From: Pseudomonas sp. 6D_7.1_Bac1
Lineage (GTDB): Bacteria; Pseudomonadota; Gammaproteobacteria; Pseudomonadales; Pseudomonadaceae
Reading direction: 5' to 3'
Length of the DNA stretch: 64,000 nt
Assembly: GCF_025465945.1 (NCBI RefSeq)
Contig: NZ_JANLNW010000060.1
Location: 96,160 to 160,159, forward strand
A program made the position numbers and the translations under genes. The number at the start of each line of letters is the position of its first letter. Within the stretch, counting starts at the first letter, position 1. Under the pieces are notes generated by a model. It ran no database searches. It was not told the DNA's origin and was given only the letters and a program-made list of their open reading frames with translations. This document shows, piece by piece, positions 41,679 to 50,900 of this stretch.

Positions 41679-42277
41679 CCCAGCAGCTCCTCGAATTTCT
41701 TCACGGCCGACACGGTGATCAACACCTTGTCGTATGCGATCAGACTAACTGGATCGGAACCTTGCACGTCACGTACATCAACGTGTGGCAGGTTGCGAGC
41801 AGCCAGGTACAGGTTCTGATCAATCACTTCAGACACGATCAAGACGTCAGTCAGGCCCATGCCAGTCAGCTTGTTCAGCAGATCTTTGGTCTTCGGTGCA
41901 TCAACAGCGAAGTCCTGAACCACGACCAGACGATCAGTACGCACCAGCTCAGCAAGGATGGAACGCATTGCTGCGCGATACATCTTCTTGTTCAGCTTCT
42001 GGGTGTGATCCTGAGGACGAGCTGCGAAAGTGGTACCGCCGCCACGCCAGATTGGGCTACGGATAGTACCGGCACGAGCACGGCCAGTACCTTTCTGACG
42101 CCATGGGCGCTTACCGCCACCACGAACGTCGGAACGGGTCTTTTGCTGCTTGCTACCTTGACGGCCGCCGGCCATGTAGGCCACGACTGCTTGGTGAACC
42201 AGCGTCTCGTTGAACTCGCCGCCAAATGTCAGTTCGGAAACTTCGATCGCTTGAGCGTCATTTACATTTAATTGCAT
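41675..42277 (-). CDS. rplD: Ribosomal protein L4
   Basis: 200 residues starting [20 protein letters not shown]. The extended tunnel loop (about 45-95) contains [18 protein letters not shown]. In E. coli L4 also represses the S10 operon through its leader. The leader here is short (about 55 bases) and unlike the E. coli one, so regulation may differ. Confidence 0.97.
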
Positions 42278-42289
42278 GTCAGCTTCCCC

Positions 42290-42925
42290 TTAACCGCGAG
42301 CCTTGGCTGCTGGACGTACAACCAGGTTGCCGCCAGTAGCGCCAGGAACAGCGCCCTTGACCAACAACAGATTGCGTTCAGCGTCCACGCGCACTACTTC
42401 CAGGGACTGCACGGTCACGCGCTCAGCGCCCATATGACCGGACATTTTTTTGCCCTTGAATACACGACCAGGAGTCTGGCACTGGCCGATAGAGCCCGGG
42501 ACGCGGTGGGATACGGAGTTACCGTGGGTGTTATCTTGCCCGCGGAAATTCCAACGCTTGATCGTACCCTGGAAGCCTTTACCCTTGGACTGACCGGTTA
42601 CATCAACCAGTTGACCAGCAGCGAAGATTTCAGCGTTGATCAGATCGCCGGCCTGGTACTCGCCTTCTTCAAGACGGAATTCCATTACGGTACGACCAGC
42701 GGCAACGTTCGCTTTAGCGAAGTGGCCAGCTTGAGCAGCTGTTACACGCGAAGCACGACGCTCGCCGACAGTGACTTGCACTGCACGATAGCCATCGGTC
42801 TCTTCAGTTTTGAACTGGGTGACGCGATTCGGCTCGATCTCAATGACCGTGACCGGAATGGAGACACCTTCTTCGGTGAAAATACGGGTCATACCGCATT
42901 TACGACCGACTACACCAATAGTCAT
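42290..42925 (-). CDS. rplC: Ribosomal protein L3
   Basis: 211 residues starting MTIGVVGRKCGMTRIFTEEG at 42925; an upstream in-frame ATG at 42958 is not family-like. The conserved SHRVPGSIGQCQTPGRVFKG region near the peptidyl transferase centre includes the Gln methylated by PrmB in other species. Second gene of the S10 operon. Confidence 0.97.
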   Translation of the reverse strand: MTIGVVGRKCGMTRIFTEEGVSIPVTVIEIEPNRVTQFKTEETDGYRAVQVTVGERRASRVTAAQAGHFAKANVAAGRTVMEFRLEEGEYQAGDLINAEIFAAGQLVDVTGQSKGKGFQGTIKRWNFRGQDNTHGNSVSHRVPGSIGQCQTPGRVFKGKKMSGHMGAERVTVQSLEVVRVDAERNLLLVKGAVPGATGGNLVVRPAAKARG

Positions 42926-43005
42926 GTTGTAAACCTCATGAGTGTACGGGGCTTTCACCCGCTATGGCCGCCCATTTCAGAGCGTTACACGACTAAGACC
43001 GAGTC

Positions 43006-43317
43006 TTAGCCGAGGCTGATCTGCACTTCCACACCGGCCGCAAGATCAAGCTTCATAAGAGCATCAACGGTTTTATCCGTTGGCTGGACGATGTCCAGAA
43101 CGCGCTTATGAGTACGGATCTCGTACTGGTCACGCGCGTCTTTGTTGACGTGCGGGGAGACCAGAACGGTGAACCGCTCTTTACGGGTAGGCAGTGGAAT
43201 TGGACCACGCACTTGAGCACCAGTACGTTTCGCGGTTTCCACGATTTCCTGGGTGGATTGGTCGATCAGGCGATGGTCAAAAGCCTTCAACCTGATACGG
43301 ATTTGCTGATTTTGCAT
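43006..43317 (-). CDS. rpsJ: Ribosomal protein S10 (NusE)
   Basis: 103 residues starting [20 protein letters not shown], with the family loop [21 protein letters not shown]. Besides its ribosomal role S10 pairs with NusB and NusG in antitermination. It is the first gene of the S10 operon behind the promoter at 43380-43408. Confidence 0.97.
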
Positions 43318-43347
43318 TGGATTTCAGACTCCGGCTGCTATTCCCAC

Positions 43348-43364
43348 CGGGCGCACTGCGCCCG
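43348..43364 (-). promoter_or_regulatory. Hairpin in the short S10 operon leader
   Basis: CGGGCGC, loop ACT, GCGCCCG: a perfect 7-bp stem within the about 55-base leader between the predicted start (near 43373) and rpsJ. The long multi-hairpin L4-responsive leader of E. coli is absent. Confidence 0.55.
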
Positions 43365-43379
43365 TTAAAAGGAGGCGCA

Positions 43380-43408
43380 ATTCTATAGACGGGCCGACAT
43401 AGTGTCAA
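43380..43408 (-). promoter_or_regulatory. Sigma70 promoter of the S10 operon
   Basis: Minus-strand TTGACA (43403-43408), a 17-base spacer and TAGAAT (43380-43385), near consensus. It starts just after the tufA terminator. Confidence 0.88.
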
Positions 43409-43414
43409 CTCAAT

Positions 43415-43443
43415 AAAAAAGCCCCCGCAAGCGGAGGCTTTTT
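43415..43443 (-). terminator. Terminator of the str operon after tufA
   Basis: Minus-strand stem GCCTCCGC...GCGGGGGC with one mismatch and a T-run of six, 14 bases after the tufA stop. Confidence 0.9.
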
Positions 43444-43456
43444 ATCAAATCAACGA

Positions 43457-44650
43457 TTACTCGATGATTTTGGCTACGACGCCGGCGCCGACGGTACGAC
43501 CGCCTTCACGGATAGCGAAACGCAGACCGTCTTCCATTGCGATGGTCTTGATCAGGGTGACAACCATTTTGATGTTGTCGCCTGGCATTACCATTTCAAC
43601 GCCTTCCGGCAGTTCGCAGTTACCGGTCACGTCAGTGGTCCGGAAGTAGAACTGTGGACGGTAGCCTTTGAAGAACGGAGTGTGACGACCGCCTTCTTCT
43701 TTGCTCAGAACGTACACTTCAGCTTCGAACTTGGTGTGCGGCTTGACCGAACCTGGCTTAACCAGAACCTGGCCACGCTCAACGTCGTCACGCTTGGTAC
43801 CACGCAGCAGAACGCCGCAGTTCTCGCCAGCACGACCTTCGTCGAGCAGCTTACGGAACATTTCAACACCGGTGCAGGTGGTGACGGTAGTGTCACGCAG
43901 ACCAACGATTTCCAGTGGATCCTGAACCTTGACGATACCGCGCTCGATACGGCCAGTTACAACAGTACCGCGACCAGAGATCGAGAATACGTCTTCGATT
44001 GGCATCAGGAACGGCTTGTCGATAACACGAACCGGCTCTGGGATGTAGCTGTCCAGAGTTTCTACCAGACGCTTAACAGCGGTGGTACCCATTTCGTTGT
44101 CGTCTTGGCCGTTCAGAGCCATCAGAGCCGAACCGATGATGATCGGAGTGTCGTCACCTGGGAAGTCGTAAGTGCTCAGCAGATCGCGCACTTCCATCTC
44201 AACCAGTTCCAGCAGCTCAGCGTCGTCAACCATGTCAGCCTTGTTCAGGAAGACAACGATGTACGGAACGCCAACCTGACGGGACAGCAGGATGTGCTCG
44301 CGGGTTTGCGGCATCGGACCATCAGCGGCCGAGCAAACCAGGATAGCGCCGTCCATCTGGGCAGCACCGGTGATCATGTTCTTCACATAGTCAGCGTGAC
44401 CTGGGCAGTCAACGTGAGCGTAGTGACGGATCGCCGAGTTGTATTCAACGTGCGCGGTGTTGATGGTGATACCACGAGCCTTTTCTTCCGGAGCGCTGTC
44501 GATTTTGTCGAAAGCAACAACGGCCGAACCGAAAACTTCGGAGCAGACGCGAGTCAGAGCAGCAGTCAGAGTGGTTTTACCGTGGTCAACGTGACCGATG
44601 GTGCCAACGTTGACGTGCGGTAGGGAACGATCAAATTTTTCTTTAGCCAC
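43457..44650 (-). CDS. tufA: Elongation factor Tu, copy A
   Basis: GTPase that brings aminoacyl-tRNA to the ribosome, 397 residues. G1 is GHVDHGKT, G3 DCPGH, G4 NKAD and G5 SAL. Last gene of the str operon, 31 bases after fusA. It differs from the copy at 60025 at about 25 positions, mostly in the first 80 residues, 180-265 and the C-terminal end, while the rest is identical. Lys5 in MAKEK, a methylation site in P. aeruginosa EF-Tu, is kept. Confidence 0.98.
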   Translation of the reverse strand: MAKEKFDRSLPHVNVGTIGHVDHGKTTLTAALTRVCSEVFGSAVVAFDKIDSAPEEKARGITINTAHVEYNSAIRHYAHVDCPGHADYVKNMITGAAQMDGAILVCSAADGPMPQTREHILLSRQVGVPYIVVFLNKADMVDDAELLELVEMEVRDLLSTYDFPGDDTPIIIGSALMALNGQDDNEMGTTAVKRLVETLDSYIPEPVRVIDKPFLMPIEDVFSISGRGTVVTGRIERGIVKVQDPLEIVGLRDTTVTTCTGVEMFRKLLDEGRAGENCGVLLRGTKRDDVERGQVLVKPGSVKPHTKFEAEVYVLSKEEGGRHTPFFKGYRPQFYFRTTDVTGNCELPEGVEMVMPGDNIKMVVTLIKTIAMEDGLRFAIREGGRTVGAGVVAKIIE

Positions 44651-44681
44651 GACAATTAACTCCTAGCCTAAAGGGGCTGAA

Positions 44682-46787
44682 TCAGCCTTGTTTTTTGGTA
44701 ACAGTTTCGACGATATGCGACGGAGCTGTATTGTATTTTTTGAATTCCATAGAGTAGCTTGCGCGACCTTGGGACATGGAACGAACGTCGGTCGCATAAC
44801 CGAACATCTCACCCAACGGAACCTCGGCGCGAATCACTTTGCCGGAAACCGTGTCTTCCATACCCAGGATCATGCCGCGACGACGGTTAAGGTCGCCCAT
44901 CACGTCACCCATATAGTCTTCAGGCGTAACAACCTCTACCGCCATGATCGGCTCAAGCAACTCACCTCCACCCTTCTGGGCCAGTTGCTTGGTTGCCATG
45001 GAAGCAGCCACCTTAAACGCCATCTCGTTGGAGTCGACGTCGTGGTAGGAACCATCAAACACGGTAGCCTTCAGGCCGATCAGAGGATAGCCGGCGACAA
45101 CGCCGTTCTTCATCTGCTCTTCGATACCTTTCTGGATAGCCGGGATGTATTCCTTAGGAACCACACCACCCACCACTTCGTTCAGGAATTGCAGACCTTC
45201 CTGACCTTCGTCAGCAGGAGCAAAACGAATCCAGCAATGACCGAACTGGCCACGACCGCCGGACTGACGAACGAACTTGCCTTCAATTTCGCAGCTTTTC
45301 GTGATGCGCTCACGGTACGAAACTTGAGGCTTACCGATGTTGGCTTCGACGTTGAACTCACGGCGCATCCGATCAACCAGGATGTCCAGGTGCAACTCGC
45401 CCATGCCGGAGATGATCGTTTGACCAGTCTCTTCATCAGTCTTGACGCGGAAAGATGGATCTTCCTGAGCAAGTTTGCCCAGAGCGATACCCATTTTTTC
45501 CTGGTCGTCCTTGGTCTTAGGCTCTACGGCAACCGAAATAACCGGCTCCGGGAAGTCCATGCGAACCAGGATGATTGGCTTGTCAGCGTTGCACAAAGTT
45601 TCACCAGTGGTGACGTCCTTCATGCCGATCAAGGCCGCGATGTCGCCAGCGCGCACTTCCTTGATTTCTTCACGGGCGTTTGCGTGCATTTGCACCATAC
45701 GACCCACGCGCTCTTTCTTGCCTTTAACCGAGTTGATCACGCCGTCGCCGGAGGCCAACACGCCCGAGTAAACTCGAACGAAGGTCAAGGTACCCACGAA
45801 TGGGTCGGTAGCGATCTTGAACGCCAGAGCCGAGAACGGCTCGCTGTCGTCTGCGTGACGCTCCATTTCCTTGGTCTCGTCATCCGGGTCAGTACCCTTG
45901 ATGGCAGGAATGTCGGTAGGAGCAGGCAGGTAGTCGATAACGGCGTCGAGAACCAGGGGAACACCCTTGTTCTTGAAGGAAGAACCGCAAACAGCCAGAA
46001 CGATCTCACCAGCGATAGTACGCTGACGCAGAGCGGCCTTGATTTCCGCGTTGGTGAGTTCTTCACCTTCGAGGTACTTGTTCATCAGCTCTTCGCTGGC
46101 TTCAGCCGCAGCTTCAATCATGTTGCCGCGCCACTCGTTGGCCAATTCCTGCAATTCAGCAGGGATAGGCTCGCGACGAGGAACCATGCCTTTGTCAGCG
46201 TCATTCCAGTAAACAGCTTCCATGGACATCAGATCAATCTGACCCTGGAAGTTGTCTTCGGAACCGATAGCCAACTGGATTGGCACCGGGGTATGACCCA
46301 GACGCTGCTTGATCTGACCGATCACGCGCAGGAAGTTTGCACCAGCACGGTCCATCTTGTTTACGTAAACAAGACGTGGAACGCCGTACTTGTTGGCTTG
46401 ACGCCATACGGTTTCCGACTGAGGCTCAACACCCGAGGTACCGCAGAACACAACGACCGCGCCGTCGAGAACACGCAGGGAACGCTCAACTTCAATGGTG
46501 AAGTCTACGTGGCCCGGGGTGTCGATGACGTTGAAACGGTATTGATCTTTGTGCTGCTTCTCGGAACCCTGCCAGAAAGCGGTAATAGCAGCAGAAGTAA
46601 TGGTAATACCACGCTCCTGCTCCTGCACCATCCAGTCTGTGGTCGCGGCGCCGTCATGCACCTCGCCCATTTTGTGACTTTTGCCAGTGTAAAAAAGGAC
46701 GCGCTCGGTGGTGGTGGTTTTACCAGCATCCACGTGAGCAACGATACCAATGTTACGGTAGCGGTTAATCGGTGTTGTACGAGCCAT
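44682..46787 (-). CDS. fusA: Elongation factor G
   Basis: Translocase GTPase of 701 residues. G1 is AHVDAGKTTTTE, G3 DTPGHVDF and G4 NKMD, with domains II-V after. The domain III-V region carries the fusidic-acid-related segments without an obvious change. Starts MARTTPINRYRNIGIVAHVD. Third gene of the str operon, 30 bases after rpsG. Confidence 0.98.
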   Translation of the reverse strand: MARTTPINRYRNIGIVAHVDAGKTTTTERVLFYTGKSHKMGEVHDGAATTDWMVQEQERGITITSAAITAFWQGSEKQHKDQYRFNVIDTPGHVDFTIEVERSLRVLDGAVVVFCGTSGVEPQSETVWRQANKYGVPRLVYVNKMDRAGANFLRVIGQIKQRLGHTPVPIQLAIGSEDNFQGQIDLMSMEAVYWNDADKGMVPRREPIPAELQELANEWRGNMIEAAAEASEELMNKYLEGEELTNAEIKAALRQRTIAGEIVLAVCGSSFKNKGVPLVLDAVIDYLPAPTDIPAIKGTDPDDETKEMERHADDSEPFSALAFKIATDPFVGTLTFVRVYSGVLASGDGVINSVKGKKERVGRMVQMHANAREEIKEVRAGDIAALIGMKDVTTGETLCNADKPIILVRMDFPEPVISVAVEPKTKDDQEKMGIALGKLAQEDPSFRVKTDEETGQTIISGMGELHLDILVDRMRREFNVEANIGKPQVSYRERITKSCEIEGKFVRQSGGRGQFGHCWIRFAPADEGQEGLQFLNEVVGGVVPKEYIPAIQKGIEEQMKNGVVAGYPLIGLKATVFDGSYHDVDSNEMAFKVAASMATKQLAQKGGGELLEPIMAVEVVTPEDYMGDVMGDLNRRRGMILGMEDTVSGKVIRAEVPLGEMFGYATDVRSMSQGRASYSMEFKKYNTAPSHIVETVTKKQG

Positions 46788-46817
46788 AAAGCCCTCGCAA
46801 AATTAGTGACGCTAAAA

Positions 46818-47288
46818 TTAGAAGCGGTAGTGCGAGAAAGCCTTGTTGGCTTCAGCCATACGGTGCACGTCTTCACGCTTCTTAACTGCAGCACCTTTAC
46901 CTTCGGCAGCGTCCAACAGTTCGCCAGCCAAACGCAGAGCCATAGACTTCTCGCCGCGCTTACGGGCGAAGTCTACCAACCAGCGCATTGCCAGAGCGTT
47001 ACGACGGGACGGACGAACTTCAACCGGAACCTGGTAAGTAGCACCGCCTACACGGCGCGACTTCACTTCGACCAGCGGAGCGATGGCGTCGAGAGCTTTC
47101 TCGAAGATTTCCAGGGGGTCGCTGTTCTTGCGTTCTTTAACCTTTTCCAGCGCGCCATAAACGATACGCTCGGCAACGGCTTTCTTGCCGCTTTCCATCA
47201 CGTGGTTCATGAACTTGGCCAGAATTTGGCTTCCGTATTTTGGATCGTCAAGCACTTCGCGCTTGGCTGCTACGCGTCTTCTTGGCAT
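46818..47288 (-). CDS. rpsG: Ribosomal protein S7
   Basis: 156 residues starting [20 protein letters not shown], which organises the head of the small subunit. The conserved [18 protein letters not shown] stretch is clear. In E. coli S7 represses the str operon by binding the rpsL-rpsG spacer; here that spacer is 119 bases long, enough to host such a site. Confidence 0.97.
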
Positions 47289-47407
47289 GGATAAGCCCTC
47301 AAACGGTCTTCAGGTTCGCTCGGAATCGGTGCCCTTTCGGGACGCCTCCGACCTTACTCTTATCGACTCAGAAAAATAGATAATTCAGTTTTTACAAAAA
47401 GCCGCTA

Positions 47408-47779
47408 CTACTTAGGCTTCTTGGTACCGTACTTCGAACGACCCTGGTTACGACCTTTAACGCCGGAGGTATCCAAAGAACCGCGTACGGTGTGGTAACG
47501 AACACCTGGCAAGTCTTTTACACGGCCGCCGCGGATCAGTACCACGCTGTGCTCTTGCAGGTTGTGGCCTTCACCGCCGATGTACGAGGAAACCTCGAAA
47601 CCGTTGGTCAGACGCACACGGCATACTTTACGCAGTGCCGAGTTAGGTTTTTTCGGCGTGGTGGTATACACACGGGTGCATACGCCACGACGTTGCGGGC
47701 AGTTCTGCAGCGCAGGTACGTCGGATTTCTCGACGATACGCTTACGCGGCTGACGTACCAGCTGGTTGATAGTTGCCAT
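47408..47779 (-). CDS. rpsL: Ribosomal protein S12
   Basis: 123 residues starting MATINQLVRQPRKRIVEKSD, essential for decoding. Both streptomycin-relevant lysines look wild type: Lys43 in TTPKKPNSALRK and Lys88 in RGGRVKDLPGVRYH. First gene of the str operon, about 84 bases after the predicted transcription start. Confidence 0.98.
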   Translation of the reverse strand: MATINQLVRQPRKRIVEKSDVPALQNCPQRRGVCTRVYTTTPKKPNSALRKVCRVRLTNGFEVSSYIGGEGHNLQEHSVVLIRGGRVKDLPGVRYHTVRGSLDTSGVKGRNQGRSKYGTKKPK

Positions 47780-47820
47780 CTACTAGCTCCACTGTTGTCT
47801 TGCGACGCTATTGTCTTGCA

Positions 47821-47853
47821 AGAAAAGCAAAATGGCAGGAACGAATTCCCGCC
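47821..47853 (-). promoter_or_regulatory. UUCG hairpin with U-rich tail in the rpsL leader
   Basis: Minus-strand GGCGGGAA, tetraloop TTCG, TTCCTGCC (one G-T pair), followed by ATTTTGCTTTTCTT. It is placed after the promoter at 47871-47899 and before rpsL, so it resembles an attenuator in the leader. It could also be a terminator for read-through from rpoC. Confidence 0.6.
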
Positions 47854-47870
47854 AAATTTAGGGGTACAAG

Positions 47871-47899
47871 AGTCTAAAGAGGATCTTGTCCCCAGTCAA
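47871..47899 (-). promoter_or_regulatory. Sigma70 promoter of the str operon (rpsL)
   Basis: Minus-strand TTGACT (47894-47899), 17-base spacer, TAGACT (47871-47876). Located in the 216-base gap between rpoC and rpsL. Confidence 0.7.
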
Positions 47900-47958
47900 G
47901 GCAAGGCCCCGACCTCCCCGCTCATCCAACCTCGACAAAATGTCTCGATTCGATGAAC

Positions 47959-47975
47959 GGGGCCGCCAGGGCCCC
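47959..47975 (-). terminator. GC-rich hairpin after rpoC
   Basis: GGGGCC, 5-base loop, GGCCCC, 20 bases past the rpoC stop on the minus strand. There is no U-tract, so it probably marks or protects the mRNA 3' end more than it terminates. Confidence 0.5.
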
Positions 47976-47995
47976 ACACTTATTTATCGCAGAAC

Positions 47996-50900
47996 TCAGT
48001 TACCGCTCAAGTTCAGCGCTTCGGTCAGTGCAGCTTCCACTTCACTGGCGCTTACGCGCAACGGTTTGTCAGCATCACGGCGACGCTTGCGCTCGCTGTG
48101 ATAAGCCAGACCGGTACCTGCCGGGATCAAACGACCCACGACCACGTTTTCTTTCAGGCCGCGCAGGTAATCGCGCTTGCCGGTTACCGCCGCTTCGGTC
48201 AGTACGCGAGTGGTCTCTTGGAAAGAGGCCGCCGAGATGAACGATTCGGTAGACAACGACGCCTTGGTGATACCCAGCAGAACGCGAGTGAACTTGGAAA
48301 CGAACTTGTCGTCGCCAGCCAAACGCTCGTTCTCTACCAGTACGTGAGTCAATTCCATCTGGTCGCCCTTGATGAAAGTGGAATCGCCGGATTCAGCGAT
48401 TTCAACTTTACGCAGCATCTGACGCAGGATGGTCTCGATGTGCTTGTCGTTGATCTTCACGCCTTGCAGACGGTAAACGTCCTGGATCTCGTTAACAATG
48501 TACTTGGCCAGCGCACTCACACCCAGCAGACGCAGGATGTCGTGTGGATCGCTCGGGCCGTCGGAGATAACTTCGCCGCGGTTTACCTGTTCGCCTTCGA
48601 ACACGTTCAGGTGACGCCACTTCGGAATCAGCTCTTCGTACGGATCGCTACCGTCGTTCGGGGTAATGACCAGACGGCGTTTGCCTTTGGTCTCTTTACC
48701 GAACGCGATGGTGCCGCTGACTTCAGCCAGAATCGAGGCTTCTTTCGGACGACGGGCTTCGAACAAGTCGGCAACACGCGGCAGACCACCGGTGATGTCA
48801 CGGGTTTTCGAAGTCTCTTGCGGAATACGAGCGATAACATCACCGATCGCGATTTTCGCACCGTCCGCCACACCGACCAGGGCGTTGGCAGGCAGGAAGT
48901 ACTGAGCAATTACGTCGGTACCCGGCAGCAATAGATCCTTGCCGTTGTCATCAACCATCTTCACAGCAGGACGGATATCTTTACCGGCAGCTGGACGATC
49001 TTTGGCGTCGAGTACTTCAATGTTGGTCATACCGGTCAATTCGTCAGTCTGACGCTTGATCGTGATGCCTTCTTCCATGCCCACGTAGGTCACGGTACCT
49101 TTCATTTCGGTAACGATTGGGTGAGTGTGCGGATCCCACTTGGCCACGATTGCGCCAGCGTCGACCTTGTCACCTTCTTTAACCGAAATCACAGCACCAT
49201 ACGGCAGCTTGTAGCGCTCGCGCTCACGACCGTAGTCATCAGCGATTGCCAGCTCACCGGAACGGGACACAGCTACCAGGCAACCATCCACTCGCTCAAC
49301 GTGCTTCAGGTTGTGCAGACGGACGGTACCGCCATTCTTCACCTGAACACTGTCGGCTGCGGAGGTCCGGCTTGCCGCACCACCGATGTGGAACGTACGC
49401 ATCGTCAGCTGGGTACCCGGCTCACCGATCGACTGAGCAGCGATAACGCCGACAGCTTCACCGATGTTCACCTGGTGACCACGAGCCAGGTCACGGCCGT
49501 AGCACTTGGCGCAAATGCCATAGCGGGTTTCGCAGCTGATCGGCGAACGCACGATCACTTCGTCGATGCTGTTCAGCTCGATGAATTCAACCCACTTCTC
49601 GTCTACCAGGGTGCCGGCAGGAACGATAACTTCCTCGGTACCTGGCTTGAATACGTCACGGGCGATAACACGACCCAATACGCGCTCACCCAACGGCTCT
49701 ACAACGTCACCGCCTTCAATGTGCGGAGTCATCAGCAGACCGTGTTCGGTGCCGCAATCGATCTCGGTTACTACCAGATCCTGCGCCACGTCTACCAGAC
49801 GACGAGTCAGGTAACCGGAGTTCGCCGTTTTCAACGCGGTATCCGCCAGACCTTTACGAGCACCGTGAGTGGAGATGAAGTACTGAAGTACGCTCAAACC
49901 TTCACGGAAGTTCGCAGTAATCGGCGTTTCGATGATGGAACCGTCCGGCTTGGCCATCAGGCCACGCATACCGGCGAGCTGACGGATCTGCGCAGCAGAA
50001 CCCCGTGCGCCCGAGTCGGCCATCATGTACATCGAGTTGAACGACTCTTGATCGACTTCGACGCCATGACGGTCGATGACTTTCTCTTTCGAGAGGTTGG
50101 CCATCATCGCCTTGGAAACTTCGTCGTTCGCCTTGGACCAAAGGTCGATCACTTTGTTGTACTTCTCGCCCTGGGTTACCAGGCCGGAGGCGTACTGACT
50201 TTCGATCTCCTTCACTTCATCGGTGGCAGCACTGATGATGCGGGCTTTTTCATCCGGGATAACGAAGTCGTTAACACCGATGGAAACGCCGGAAATGGTC
50301 GAATAGGCAAAACCGGTGTACATCAACTGGTCAGCGAAGATCACGGTCTCTTTCAAACCAACCACGCGGTAGCACTGGTTGATCAGCTTGGAGATCGCCT
50401 TTTTCTTCATCGGCAGGTTGACGACATCGTACGACAGACCTTTTGGCACAACCTGGAACAACAGCGCACGGCCGACAGTGGTGTCGACGATACGGGTGTT
50501 GCTCACGCTGCCGCCATCACGGTCATTGACGGTTTCGTTGATCCGCACTTTAACCTTGGCGTGCAGTGCGGCTTCGCCGGCACGGAACACACGGTCAACT
50601 TCCTGCAGATCCGCGAACACACGACCTTCGCCCTTGGCGTTGATCGCTTCACGAGTCATGTAGTACAGACCCAATACAACGTCCTGCGACGGAACGATGA
50701 TTGGCTCACCGTTGGCTGGCGACAGAATGTTGTTGGTCGACATCATCAACGCGCGCGCTTCCAACTGGGCTTCCAGTGTCAGCGGTACGTGCACGGCCAT
50801 TTGGTCGCCGTCGAAGTCGGCGTTGTACGCGGCGCAGACCAGCGGGTGCAGCTGGATAGCCTTACCTTCGATCAGAACCGGTTCAAATGCCTGGATACCC

